A program made the position numbers and the translations under genes. From Cognataquiflexum rubidum (lineage in GTDB: Bacteria > Bacteroidota > Bacteroidia > Cytophagales > Cyclobacteriaceae): a stretch of 35,739 nucleotides of DNA. Below are positions 18,282-28,138 of this stretch, in pieces; positions within the stretch are counted from its first letter, which is position 1; every line of letters starts with the position of its first letter. The notes under the pieces are model-generated. The model did not search any database. It saw only the letters and a program-made list of their open reading frames with translations, and was not told the DNA's origin. The DNA lies in NCBI RefSeq assembly GCF_022538115.1, contig NZ_JAKZAL010000035.1:1-35739 (forward strand), read 5' to 3'.

Positions 18282-21109
18282 TATCAAAAGAAAAACCATC
18301 ACCAGGTAAACTGATCTCCTTACGTGGAAGGGAATGGATTGTGCTTCCCACGGATGACGATGAAATCTTAAAAGTAAAACCTCTCGGAGGCTCTGATGAT
18401 GAAGCAACTGGTATATTCTTGCCACTTCAGATAGAAGAAGAAATGTGGAAGGAGGCCAAATTTCCTGAACCAACCACAAGAGATTTGGGAGATTTCGAGA
18501 CCGCCAAGCTGTTGTTTGAGGCAAGCCGGTTATCCTTCCGTAACGCAGGTGGTCCGTTTAGGGCGATGGGTAAACTCTCGTTTCGACCAAGATCCTATCA
18601 GATCGTCCCGTTGGTAATGGCATTGAAACAAGATGTCGTTCGTTTGTTGATTGCTGACGATGTGGGTATCGGAAAAACCATCGAAGCGTTGATCATCCTA
18701 CGGGAGTTGATTGAACGGGGAGAGATCAAAAGATTTGCCGTTATATGTCAACCTCACTTATGTGAGCAATGGCAAGGTGAACTCAAAGACAAATTGGATA
18801 TCGATGCCGAGATCATCCGGAGCAGTACAGTTTCTGCTCTCGAAAGGAGATTAACAGGATCTGAAAGCATTTTCAAGTCGTTTCCTTATCAGGTTATCTC
18901 CATTGATTACATCAAGAGTGACAGACGAAAACCGATATTTCTGAATGATTGTCCTGAATTCATTATTGTGGACGAAGCCCATACAGCCACCAAACCTGCA
19001 GGTGCGAGTTCCGTCACACAACAACAACGATATCATTTGCTTCATGACCTTGCAACCAAGGACGTACGACGACATATCTTACTATTGACGGCTACGCCTC
19101 ACAGTGGAAAAGACGAAGAATTTCAATCTTTATTGGGTTTACTCAAACCCGAATTTGAGAAGATCAACCTGGAGGATTTCGACCAAAAGAAGAAAGAGGA
19201 ATTGGCAAAGCATTTCATTCAACGGAAACGGGAACAGATCAGAAAATGGCTCTCTGAAGAAACCCCATTTCCTGATAGAGATACCAAAGAGGTGGGTTAT
19301 AAACTATCGAATGACTATGCTTATTTCTTTACCGATGCCCAAAAATTTGCACGGGGATTAACGGAGGGTGCTGAAAAGCAAAAAGGCATGAAAGGGAAAT
19401 ATTGGGCTGCCTTGGCGTTGCTGAGAGGAATCATGTCTTCTCCAGCTGCAGGCTTGGAAATGCTCAAAGGCAAAATCCAAAGGACAGAAGATGAATCTCC
19501 GGAATCCGTCTACGAAGAAAACCCCGTCATAGAAAGAATCGAGGAAGATACAGATTCAACGCAAATGGAGCTTTTGGATCAGGCGGGCTTGGAATTATCT
19601 GATGTAGAAATTATGAAAAGCCTTGCCGCTGATCTGTCCAAATTAGCCAATATCAAAGAGGATAAGAAAGCTGCCAATGCCATCAATATCGTCAAAGATT
19701 GGCTTAAGGATGGATTCCAACCGATCATTTTCTGCAAATACATTGCAACGGCTAATTACCTGTCCGTCCTGTTCAAAGAGAATCTACCCAAATCAATTGA
19801 AATACAATCCATCACTTCTGAGCTTCCTGACGAACAACGAAGGGAAAGAATCGACGAGATGGGAAAGTCCGAGAAAAGAATCCTGATAGCAACGGACTGT
19901 CTAAGTGAAGGGATCAATTTGCAAGATCACTTCAACGCCGTACTACACTACGACCTGCCGTGGAACCCCAACAGACTCGAACAACGAGAAGGACGGGTCG
20001 ACAGGTACGGACAACGAAGCCGTGTCGTCAAAACATGGTTGCTGTGGGGTGAAGACAATCCCATCGATGCCATAGTACTGAAGGTTTTGATAAGGAAGGT
20101 CCGGGAAATTCAAAAATCAACGGGAGTAGCAATCAGCCTTGGTGAAGACAACAGGTCCATAATGGATGCTGTATTGAATGAGGTGTTGCTTGATCCTAAA
20201 AAGGCCCTTCAGAAAGCCCAATTCAGTCTTGACTTTGGAGGGGATTATCAGGAAGCGATTATTACAAGGGAATTGGAAGCAGCCAAAGAAAAAGCCAAAA
20301 ACCTGAGAAGCATTTTTGCGCACATGGCCGTCCCACAGGAAGAGATTGAGAACGATCTCAAGTCCGTCGACGAAGCGATAGGAGATATCAAGTCCGTAGA
20401 AACACTCGTGCTTAACGGTATCGTGCATCTCAAAGGGAACTATGAAAAGATTGAAGAAGGCTACAAGATTTTTCTTCAGAATATCCCTCCCCATATCCGT
20501 GAAACACTCGGATCAAAAGTCAGCTACCAGATCAGTTTTGATTCTCCAACGCCGGAAGGATATAAATACATAGGCAGGAACCATAAGTTCACGGAACAAC
20601 TCTGTCAGTTTTTACTTTCCCTTGCCTTCGAACAAAAGTCCGGCTACGATCAGATAGCAAGGGCATCCGTGATTCAGAGCAATCAAGTGGAAACACACAC
20701 GACGGTCATCCAATTTAGGGTCAGGAATGTCATCAAGGAAGTTCAGAGCAGGATTGAAAACATATCTGAGGAAATGTACCTATGGGGCTTCGAAGGAATT
20801 TCCGGTGAAGGCAAAACATTGGATTACAATACCTGTAAACGGTTGATATTCGAAGCCGAAAGTGCACAGAACCTGTCAGCTGAACGGCAGGCAGATGCCT
20901 TTACAAACCAAATGAACAGATTCCAGGGAAAACTGGATCAGTTCGTAGCATTGGCTGAGGACCGTGCCAAGGAATTGGTCCAGGCTCATGGACGGTTCAA
21001 AGCGCTCGTTGGAGGCAAAAGGTACGAGGCCGTCCATCCCATCCTTCCGCCCGATATCCTTGGGGTTTATGTTTTCCTGCCACAGCCAAAAGGAATATTG
21101 TTGGATTGA
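18278..21109 (+). CDS. SNF2-family helicase (DrmD-like)
   Basis: This 943-aa ATP-driven DNA translocase has LIADDVGIGKTIEA (Walker A about 127-134), DEAH at 232-235, LLLTATPHSGKDEEF as motif III, and a second RecA domain with ATDCLSEGINLQ and QREGRVDRYGQ (from 569). This layout matches the SNF2 helicase of class 1 DISARM. The long C-terminal region (about 640-943) is helical without a recognised motif. Its ATG overlaps the stop of the upstream helicase gene, and the next gene starts one base after its stop, so all three are likely translated together. Confidence 0.82.
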   Translation: MISKEKPSPGKLISLRGREWIVLPTDDDEILKVKPLGGSDDEATGIFLPLQIEEEMWKEAKFPEPTTRDLGDFETAKLLFEASRLSFRNAGGPFRAMGKLSFRPRSYQIVPLVMALKQDVVRLLIADDVGIGKTIEALIILRELIERGEIKRFAVICQPHLCEQWQGELKDKLDIDAEIIRSSTVSALERRLTGSESIFKSFPYQVISIDYIKSDRRKPIFLNDCPEFIIVDEAHTATKPAGASSVTQQQRYHLLHDLATKDVRRHILLLTATPHSGKDEEFQSLLGLLKPEFEKINLEDFDQKKKEELAKHFIQRKREQIRKWLSEETPFPDRDTKEVGYKLSNDYAYFFTDAQKFARGLTEGAEKQKGMKGKYWAALALLRGIMSSPAAGLEMLKGKIQRTEDESPESVYEENPVIERIEEDTDSTQMELLDQAGLELSDVEIMKSLAADLSKLANIKEDKKAANAINIVKDWLKDGFQPIIFCKYIATANYLSVLFKENLPKSIEIQSITSELPDEQRRERIDEMGKSEKRILIATDCLSEGINLQDHFNAVLHYDLPWNPNRLEQREGRVDRYGQRSRVVKTWLLWGEDNPIDAIVLKVLIRKVREIQKSTGVAISLGEDNRSIMDAVLNEVLLDPKKALQKAQFSLDFGGDYQEAIITRELEAAKEKAKNLRSIFAHMAVPQEEIENDLKSVDEAIGDIKSVETLVLNGIVHLKGNYEKIEEGYKIFLQNIPPHIRETLGSKVSYQISFDSPTPEGYKYIGRNHKFTEQLCQFLLSLAFEQKSGYDQIARASVIQSNQVETHTTVIQFRVRNVIKEVQSRIENISEEMYLWGFEGISGEGKTLDYNTCKRLIFEAESAQNLSAERQADAFTNQMNRFQGKLDQFVALAEDRAKELVQAHGRFKALVGGKRYEAVHPILPPDILGVYVFLPQPKGILLD

Positions 21110-21110
21110 T

Positions 21111-22643
21111 ATGGCGCTACCCATCAACATACAGGACCTGATCATAGGCCGTGCCGTCGAATCTGAACGGATTGAATATAAGAAGGGATGGAACCCGGGT
21201 CCGATCTATCGTTCGATTTGTGCCTTCGCCAACGACTTTGATGATATCGGAGGTGGCTATATCATCGTCGGTTTTGAAGAAGAAAACGGTCGTCCCGTAT
21301 TGCCACCTACGGGACTGAACGAGGCAGAACTTGACGGCATTCAGAGGGACATGGTCGGGATGAACAACCTGATCAATCCTGCCTATCATCCAAAAATCAG
21401 TGTGGAAGAAATTCAGGGGAAGAAGATTTTGGTTATTTGGGCCTTTGCAGGAGATAACAGGCCCTACGAGGTACCGGATGAAATCAAAGCCAAGGAAAAG
21501 AAATACAATCACTATATCCGATATGGATCATGCTCTATCAAGGTCAACAAAAACCAAAAGGAAGAGCTGATTTCCCTGAGTGGAAAGACGCCGTTTGACG
21601 ACCGTCCCAATACGCAGGTCAGTTTCGATGAAATCTCATTGTCACTCGTCCGTGATTACTTAAGAAAAGTAGAAAGCAAGCTCTTGGACACCATGGCGTC
21701 ATTGTCAAAGGAACAGTTGCTTTCCCAGATGCAACTCCTCTATGGTTCACCGGAAAGACTGCATCCCCGTAACGTAGCCTTGATGATGTTTACGGAAAAA
21801 CCCGAGAATTACTTTCCATACAGCAGGGTTGAGATCGTGCATTTTCCCAACGGTGATGCGTCTGATGAATTTTTCGAAATCCCAAATATTTCCGGTCCTG
21901 TCGATCAGATGATCAACCAGACTCTGACCTATCTAAAGGTCAATGTACTTCGTCAAAAAACCATCAAGGTCAAAGGCAGTGCTGAGTCTGTCAAGGCATG
22001 GAACTACCCGTTCCAAGCATTGGAAGAGATCGTTGCCAATGCGCTTTATCATCGGGATTATCAGACAAGGGAACCCGTAGAGATCCGTGTCTATTCTGAC
22101 AAGCTGATGATTGTCAACTACGGGGGACCCGATAGAAGTATCAAACTGACGGAGTTCAAAAAAGGAACTGTTATACCAAGGAGATATAGAAACCGTAGGC
22201 TTGGTGATTTTCTAAAAGAGCTTGACCTCACTGAAGGAAAAGCTACGGGCATCCCTGCAATAATCAGGGCAATGGAAGAAAACGGTTCTCCCAAGGTAGT
22301 GTTTGACACGGATGAGGACCGATCCTTTTTCCATGTGACTATCCCGATCCATCCTGAATTTATGGAATCAACTAAAGTTCGCAAATCGTCAACTAAAGTT
22401 CGCAAGAAATCATCTTTGAGTTCGCAAGAAATCAGAGATCGTTTTGGTGAAAATGCACTTAAAATCCTCCTTCTATTGAGAGAAGATGGAAAAATCACAG
22501 CCGCTGAACTGGCTCAAAAAATTGATCTTTCCAGTAGAGCGGTGCAGAAAAACATCGTCAAAATGCGATCAGATGGCATTTTAGATCGAGAAGGACCCAC
22601 AAAATCTGGTGAGTGGATAGTATTGGTGGGCATTGATGAGTAA
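21111..22643 (+). CDS. AlbA_2 / RecG-like HATPase protein with winged helix
   Basis: This 510-aa protein has an N-terminal Schlafen-type AlbA_2 domain (ESERIEYKKGW, GGGYIIVGFEEENGRP), a RecG-like HATPase_c_4 region near 300-370 (ALEEIVANALYHRDY, IVNYGGPDRSI), and a C-terminal winged helix (KITAAELAQKIDLSSRAVQKNIVKM). Such proteins are usually called transcriptional regulators, and several sit in defence loci. The ATG at 21111 fits, one base after the upstream stop; the longer frame from 20964 overlaps that gene and is unlikely. The linker near 420-440 (STKVRKSSTKVRKK) contains the first copies of a ~22-bp DNA repeat that continues after the stop. Confidence 0.82.
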   Translation: MALPINIQDLIIGRAVESERIEYKKGWNPGPIYRSICAFANDFDDIGGGYIIVGFEEENGRPVLPPTGLNEAELDGIQRDMVGMNNLINPAYHPKISVEEIQGKKILVIWAFAGDNRPYEVPDEIKAKEKKYNHYIRYGSCSIKVNKNQKEELISLSGKTPFDDRPNTQVSFDEISLSLVRDYLRKVESKLLDTMASLSKEQLLSQMQLLYGSPERLHPRNVALMMFTEKPENYFPYSRVEIVHFPNGDASDEFFEIPNISGPVDQMINQTLTYLKVNVLRQKTIKVKGSAESVKAWNYPFQALEEIVANALYHRDYQTREPVEIRVYSDKLMIVNYGGPDRSIKLTEFKKGTVIPRRYRNRRLGDFLKELDLTEGKATGIPAIIRAMEENGSPKVVFDTDEDRSFFHVTIPIHPEFMESTKVRKSSTKVRKKSSLSSQEIRDRFGENALKILLLLREDGKITAAELAQKIDLSSRAVQKNIVKMRSDGILDREGPTKSGEWIVLVGIDE

Positions 22644-22686
22644 ATTAAATTGGGATTCGTGAGCATCAAAAAGAAAAGGAGTATGG

Positions 22687-22855
22687 GTTCATCAGAAAAG
22701 TGATTCAGGTTCGTAAGAAACCGGTTTTGAGTTCGTAAGAAACAGTCTTTCGGTTCGTAATAAAAACCAAATGAGTTCGGAAGAAATTCTTTTCCAGTTC
22801 GGAAGAAATCAGATCCGGTTCGGAAGAAATAGTCAAAAGGTTTGGAGTGAATGCA
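22687..22855 (+). repeat. 22-bp-period iteron-like array
   Basis: GTTCG[T/G]AAGAAA-type units start at 22709, 22731, 22753, 22775, 22797 and 22818, with degenerate ends at 22687 and 22840. Spacing is 22 bp except one step of 21. Related units lie inside the preceding gene at 22377, 22398 and 22420. The array ends in sequence homologous to the start of that gene's winged helix (SSEEIVKRFG against SSQEIRDRFG). It fills most of the 230-bp gap. Confidence 0.85.
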
Positions 22856-22873
22856 ATTTTAAACATAGAAAAA

Positions 22874-23473
22874 ATGCCTAAAAGACTTCGTAGAGACCCT
22901 ATCTATATTGCCCCTGAAATCATTGGTCGTATCAATGACGACGGGACACCTCAAGTCTTTGATGAAAGAACACTTGCGGAATTAAACCCCTCTGATCCTT
23001 TTGACAAAATTAAAATTTATGAGCGCCAAGTTACAGATTGGTTTCTTAAACCGGCTCAAAACTTGGTTAGATATAAAAGCCGGAATAAAGGGTTTATTGT
23101 CTTAATGATTTGTCTTTCCTATATCGAAGGAGCTCAAGAATACAGGACGGGGTTATCAAGTAGGAACAGGAGTAATGAGTTTTTTCGAAATGGATTTCAT
23201 CGATTATACCCCAACAGATTCGCAAACAACGAATTAGACAGATTCTACATTGAGGCTCGCTGTGGCTTATTCCACAATGGGATGGTAAGGGGACAAATCC
23301 TAATCAATAATATTTTTGATGATAGCTTATCCTTTCCTGATCAAGAGACAATTAAAGTTAGTCCTTCCAAACTTCTTAATGATATTACTGCAGATTTTGA
23401 GGAATTTATTGAGATTCTAAAAAATGATGAAACGGCAAGAGGTCGATTTGATAGCCTTTATTCAAACATTTAA
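22874..23473 (+). CDS. Hypothetical protein, candidate HEPN domain
   Basis: The 199-aa product is mostly helical. It carries YIEARCGLFHNGM with R129 and H134, matching the R-x4-H signature of HEPN ribonuclease or RNA-binding domains. Earlier helices (GFIVLMICLSYIEGAQEY) would form the four-helix bundle. HEPN proteins in defence loci often cut RNA after phage sensing. I start at MPKRLRRDPIYIAPEI (22874), because the nine residues gained from 22847 derive from the repeat array and copy the upstream winged-helix start. It lies 15 bp before the methyltransferase gene. Family assignment rests on one motif, so it is tentative. Confidence 0.65.
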   Translation: MPKRLRRDPIYIAPEIIGRINDDGTPQVFDERTLAELNPSDPFDKIKIYERQVTDWFLKPAQNLVRYKSRNKGFIVLMICLSYIEGAQEYRTGLSSRNRSNEFFRNGFHRLYPNRFANNELDRFYIEARCGLFHNGMVRGQILINNIFDDSLSFPDQETIKVSPSKLLNDITADFEEFIEILKNDETARGRFDSLYSNI

Positions 23474-23488
23474 AAGAAAGAAACAAGA

Positions 23489-26400
23489 ATGACATTCCCC
23501 AGCATATCCATACAAGGCAATATTGTTTCCGGTGAGATACTTGATAAAATCACGACTGAAGACATCAAGTATCAAAATCCCGAGTCCTTTGGCCTGAGCA
23601 AAAACGTCAAGGTAAGGGATGAGATTGGATTGGCATGGTCTTCTGCCAGAGGATATTGGCAATCATTTAAAGTAAGAAGAGAACGGATTCCTGAGGATGA
23701 AAGCGGTACCACAGAAACCCGTAATTTTTGGATGCTTCCTTTCATGTTGACATTGGGGTACGAGGTAGACAAATCCAACGCTGAAAATCTCGACGGCAAA
23801 ACCTACGCCATCAGCCACAGAGCATCAAACCTATCTGGTTTTCCTGTCCATATCATGGGCATCAATGACAGCTTGGACAAGCGACGGGAAACTTCAGGGC
23901 CACGGCTTTCTCCTCATGGATTATTGCAGGAATACCTCAATAAAACAGACAACTACCTATTTGCCATCGTGACCAACGGCCGGCAATTGAGATTGCTTCG
24001 TGATGCAACACGACTTGTCCGGTTGACTTATCTGGAGTTTGACCTGGAGAAGATGATGGAAGAGGAGCTTTTTGCTGACTTCGCCATTCTCTACAGGATA
24101 CTGCACGCGTCCCGCATGCCAAAAGAAAAAGGGAATGGAGAGTCTTCTATCATAGAATTCTACCACCAAGAGTCCCTCGCATCAGGAACCAGAATCAGGG
24201 AAAAACTCAGTGAAGCCGTAGAATCATCCATCAAACGCTTGGGAAATGGATTTCTGAAACATCCCGAAAACGCTGAGCTGAGGGAAAGTATCACGAGGGA
24301 AGAGCTGACAGGAAAACAGATGTACCTGTATTTGCTTCGTTTGATATACCGGTTTTTGTTCCTGCTTGTGACCGAAGACAGGGGATTGGTTTATCCTGAA
24401 ATCAAGGACGACAGGCTTCAAAAGCTCCGTAAATTCTACTACCAATATTACAGCATGGACCGGGTCCGTAAACTCGCTTTACGCAGGATCTTTGTCGAAG
24501 GTGGTAAACATGACTTGTGGGAAAATCTCAAATCCACTTTCCACCTTTTCGAATCTGCCAAATACGGAGAGAAGTTGGGTATCAAGCCACTTGGTTCAGG
24601 GATTTTCCATGCCTCGGCACTTGGTCCCCTCAGTGAGATGAAGCTTAAAAATGAAGACCTGCTCTATGTCATCCACAGACTCTGTTACTTTCAAGATGAG
24701 CAGAGAAAACAATTGGTCAAAGTCAACTTTGGTGACTTGGATGTTGAGGAATTTGGCTCGGTCTATCAGGGATTGCTGGAATTTGAGCCTGTTTTCTCAG
24801 AGTTGGAGACTTCACCAAACTTCGGATTTATCCAAGGATCGGAGCGCTCTTCTTCTGGTTCTCATTATACTCCAGAAGAACTGGTCAGACCATTGATCCA
24901 ACATTCTCTCGAATACATCATTCAGGACTGTATTACCAAACCCGAAGAAAGACTGAAGGATCCTAATCCACGGCTTTCCAAATCCCAATTACAGGAAAAG
25001 GCCCTGCTTGCCATCAAAGTCTGTGACATTTCCTGTGGCAGTGGACATATCCTGCTATCTGCAGCACGGAGGATTGGGACGGAACTTGCCAAGGTAAGGT
25101 CGGGCGAAGACCAACCTTCTCCATCCGCACTCCGTCATGCCATCCGCGATGTCATCCGGGAGTGCATCTACGGCGTGGACAAAAACCCTCTTGCTGTAGA
25201 ACTCTGTAAGGTGGCTCTTTGGCTGGAAGCCCACAACCCGGGCGAACCGTTGAACTTCCTTGATCACAAGATCAAATACGGGGATGCCATTGTGGGTCTT
25301 GCCCATAAGGAAGAATTGGAGAGAGGTATTGCAGATGAAGCTTTCAAAGCCCTTCCAGGAGACGATAAATCTATTGCTACCCAATTCCGGAGCCGTAATA
25401 AATCCGAAAGGGAGCAAAAGGAACAGCTCACCTTAAATTACCCTGATAATGTCAATGAGGAAGTGAAACAGGCTGCAGAAAAATTCCAACTATTTAAAAA
25501 CCTTCCTGAAAATACACCCGAGGAAATCGAAGTCAAGCAAAAGAAATTTATCGAACTGAGTAAGGGAAGAAGCTATTCCAGGCTGAAAAGCCTTGCGGAT
25601 ATGCAGGTAGCCCAGTTCTTTATTCCCAAGACAGTTGTCAACAAAAGCTATATCTGTACTGATGGGATCTACCGCAAATACCTACGGGATAAGACCATTC
25701 CTTACGGTATGCCTCCAGCCAAAGCGGAAGCCTTGGCGCTGGAAAAAGGCTTCTTCCATTACTTCCTGGAGTTTCCTGAGGTTTTTCAGGATGGAGGTTT
25801 TGATTGCATTTTAGGGAATCCACCATTTTTAGGGGGGCAAAAACTTACTGGGAACTTTGGAGATAATTTTCTGGAATTTATCAAATTTGAATTTTCACCT
25901 ATTGGAGCGGTTGATTTAGTAACATACTTTTTTCGCAGGGCTTTTGAAATCCTAAAGGAAAGAGGTTTTCAATCACTTATTTCCACCAATACCATTGCTC
26001 AAGGAAAGTCCCGTGAAGACGGATTAGATGTGATTGTCAAGAAGGGTGGCACGATAAATCACGCTGTCAAAAGTATGAAATGGCCTGGTTTGGCTGCAGT
26101 TGAAGTAGCCTTAGTGACAATTACCAAACAACTTTGGAAGGGTCCATTTTTATTAGGGGACATACAAGTTAGTACAATAACTCCTTATTTAGACAATGCA
26201 GAGACTTTGGGCAATCCATTTAGGCTTAAAAGTAATGAAGGAAAAAGTTTTCAAGGAACAATAGTTTTAGGAAAGGGTTTTGTTTTAGAGTCCAAGACCG
26301 CATTAAGCCTAATTGAAAAGGACCCTAAAAATAAAGATGTTCTATTCCCTTACTTAAATGGAGATGACTTAAACAACAGGCCGAATCAAAGCCCAAGTAG

Positions 26401-28138
26401 GTGGGTTATTAATTTTTTTGATTGGCCTGAAGAAAAGGCTAAAAATTATACTGAACCATATAGAATTGTCGAGGAGCTTGTTAAACCGGAAAGAGAAAAA
26501 GTAAACAGAGAAATTCGAAAAAAGCATTGGTGGAAATTTGCTGAACGAGCTGATAAATTATATCACACAATTTCCCCCTTAAATAGAGTATTAGTGAGTT
26601 GTAGGGTTTCTAAATATGTAAACCATTCATTTGTTGATTACAAAACTATTTTTGATGTCGCAAACACAGTTGTAGCAAGATCTGATTTTAAATCTTTTAC
26701 ATTTTTACAAAACACTTTTCATGATCAATGGGCATGGAAGTATTCATCTTCCTTGGAAAGTAGAATAAGATACTTAAATGGGGAATGCATAGATACTTTT
26801 CCATTCCCTAAAGAATTACAACTTGAACAAGAAAATATATTAGAAAAAATTGGTTTAATCTATTATAATCACAGATCCCAGTTAATGCTTAAACTTCATA
26901 TGGGCCTAACCAAAACCTACAATGCCTTCCATTCAAATGATATTGTAATTGGGGTTAGTTCTATAGATCTAAGTTGTTTTGAAAGGAATTTATTTGAAAA
27001 AAAATTTGGGAAAAACACATGGAACTTTTGGACACATCTACAAAGAACTGATGGGACATGTTCATGGAAAGAAGGAGTTGAAGGAATTGTTAAGCTAAGA
27101 GAACTTCATAAAGAAATGGATGATGCCGTATTAGAAGCTTATGGATGGACCGATATTCAGCTAAGACATGATTTTTATGAAGTGGATTACCTTCCTGAAA
27201 ATGATAGGGTACGGTACACTATCCATCCTGATGCAAGGAAAGAAATCCTGAAGCGTCTGCTTGAACTGAATCATCGGAACTTCGAGGAAGAAGCCAAGCA
27301 GGGATTACATAAGCGAGAGGACGTCGAAGCATTCTACAATCAGAAAGGACAGCCTGTGCCACTGGAAGCCAGTCAGTGGTTTGGGATGAAAAAGGAAAAG
27401 CCAAAAACCGCTCAGAAAAAACCATTAATGCCAAATTCACAAATAACCTTAGATTTATTTAACCAGCCAGAGAATCAGAATATTATGAAAGAGTTTGGGT
27501 TACATGAAGGAATTTACTCTATAGCGGATGCCGCTGAGATCTCGGGCTTTTCTAAAGATAAGGTTAGAAGATGGTTCAAAGAATTGGCTGCGGAAAAGTA
27601 TGAAGGGGTTTCGGGTTTCGATCCTAACGACATAGAACGTTCCAGAATTAGTTTTCATGGCGTTATCGAATTGGTTGTAATTGGTACTCTTAGGGAGTTT
27701 TGCAATTTGAAAGATATCCTAAAAGCCAGGTATGATTTGGGTGTAAAAACCGGAAAGGTCTATCCTTTTGCAAATAATAATGTTGACAAGCAACTAAGTG
27801 TAGCAGGTAAATCCATTATTTTCCAACTTCCTAATGGGGATTATATTACCCTGAATGGTACTGGACAGTATAATTTTCAATTTATTACTGAATTTTTCAA
27901 GGATATTATTTTCAATAAGAATGGAATTGCCGAGCGTTTGATTCCTTCCAAAGGAAATGGAAGAATAGCAATCGATCCAAAATTAGCTTCTGGAAAACCC
28001 TTTTTGATAGAATCCGAAGGTGTACAAATCAGTGTTGTCAAATCATTTTACCAAGGGCCACAATCCGTAGCCTTGCTGAAGGAAATTTACGATATATGCG
28101 AGGAAGATGTAAACGCAATTTTAGCCTATACATCATGA
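23489..28138 (+). CDS. Adenine-specific DNA methyltransferase fused to a VapB45-like antitoxin
   Basis: This 1549-aa protein is a DrmMI/Eco57I-type N6-adenine methyltransferase. The N-terminus (PRLSPHGLLQEYLN, FAIVTNGRQLRLLRD) matches that family. Motif I is DISCGSGH (513-520), then IYGVDKNPLAVELCK, and motif IV NPPF (777-780). Residues about 830-1200 should hold target recognition and are encoded by noticeably A/T-richer DNA. After a linker, residues 1340-1365 form a MerR-like HTH (YSIADAAEISGFSKDKVRRW), and 1490-1549 resemble DUF433 (IAIDPKLASGKPFLIES). Together these match VapB45 antitoxins. Internal ATGs at 27428 and 27485 could yield free antitoxin. The stop overlaps the next ATG. Confidence 0.85.
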   Translation: MTFPSISIQGNIVSGEILDKITTEDIKYQNPESFGLSKNVKVRDEIGLAWSSARGYWQSFKVRRERIPEDESGTTETRNFWMLPFMLTLGYEVDKSNAENLDGKTYAISHRASNLSGFPVHIMGINDSLDKRRETSGPRLSPHGLLQEYLNKTDNYLFAIVTNGRQLRLLRDATRLVRLTYLEFDLEKMMEEELFADFAILYRILHASRMPKEKGNGESSIIEFYHQESLASGTRIREKLSEAVESSIKRLGNGFLKHPENAELRESITREELTGKQMYLYLLRLIYRFLFLLVTEDRGLVYPEIKDDRLQKLRKFYYQYYSMDRVRKLALRRIFVEGGKHDLWENLKSTFHLFESAKYGEKLGIKPLGSGIFHASALGPLSEMKLKNEDLLYVIHRLCYFQDEQRKQLVKVNFGDLDVEEFGSVYQGLLEFEPVFSELETSPNFGFIQGSERSSSGSHYTPEELVRPLIQHSLEYIIQDCITKPEERLKDPNPRLSKSQLQEKALLAIKVCDISCGSGHILLSAARRIGTELAKVRSGEDQPSPSALRHAIRDVIRECIYGVDKNPLAVELCKVALWLEAHNPGEPLNFLDHKIKYGDAIVGLAHKEELERGIADEAFKALPGDDKSIATQFRSRNKSEREQKEQLTLNYPDNVNEEVKQAAEKFQLFKNLPENTPEEIEVKQKKFIELSKGRSYSRLKSLADMQVAQFFIPKTVVNKSYICTDGIYRKYLRDKTIPYGMPPAKAEALALEKGFFHYFLEFPEVFQDGGFDCILGNPPFLGGQKLTGNFGDNFLEFIKFEFSPIGAVDLVTYFFRRAFEILKERGFQSLISTNTIAQGKSREDGLDVIVKKGGTINHAVKSMKWPGLAAVEVALVTITKQLWKGPFLLGDIQVSTITPYLDNAETLGNPFRLKSNEGKSFQGTIVLGKGFVLESKTALSLIEKDPKNKDVLFPYLNGDDLNNRPNQSPSRWVINFFDWPEEKAKNYTEPYRIVEELVKPEREKVNREIRKKHWWKFAERADKLYHTISPLNRVLVSCRVSKYVNHSFVDYKTIFDVANTVVARSDFKSFTFLQNTFHDQWAWKYSSSLESRIRYLNGECIDTFPFPKELQLEQENILEKIGLIYYNHRSQLMLKLHMGLTKTYNAFHSNDIVIGVSSIDLSCFERNLFEKKFGKNTWNFWTHLQRTDGTCSWKEGVEGIVKLRELHKEMDDAVLEAYGWTDIQLRHDFYEVDYLPENDRVRYTIHPDARKEILKRLLELNHRNFEEEAKQGLHKREDVEAFYNQKGQPVPLEASQWFGMKKEKPKTAQKKPLMPNSQITLDLFNQPENQNIMKEFGLHEGIYSIADAAEISGFSKDKVRRWFKELAAEKYEGVSGFDPNDIERSRISFHGVIELVVIGTLREFCNLKDILKARYDLGVKTGKVYPFANNNVDKQLSVAGKSIIFQLPNGDYITLNGTGQYNFQFITEFFKDIIFNKNGIAERLIPSKGNGRIAIDPKLASGKPFLIESEGVQISVVKSFYQGPQSVALLKEIYDICEEDVNAILAYTS

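Noticed and set aside
20964-21110. Extended N-terminus of the AlbA_2 gene
   Set aside because: It overlaps the end of the SNF2 helicase gene out of frame. The ATG at 21111, one base after the helicase stop, begins at the family N-terminus.
22687-22855. Possible CRISPR array with 22-bp period
   Set aside because: The repeat core is only ~12 bp with ~10-bp variable parts, far shorter than CRISPR spacers, and no cas genes are present.
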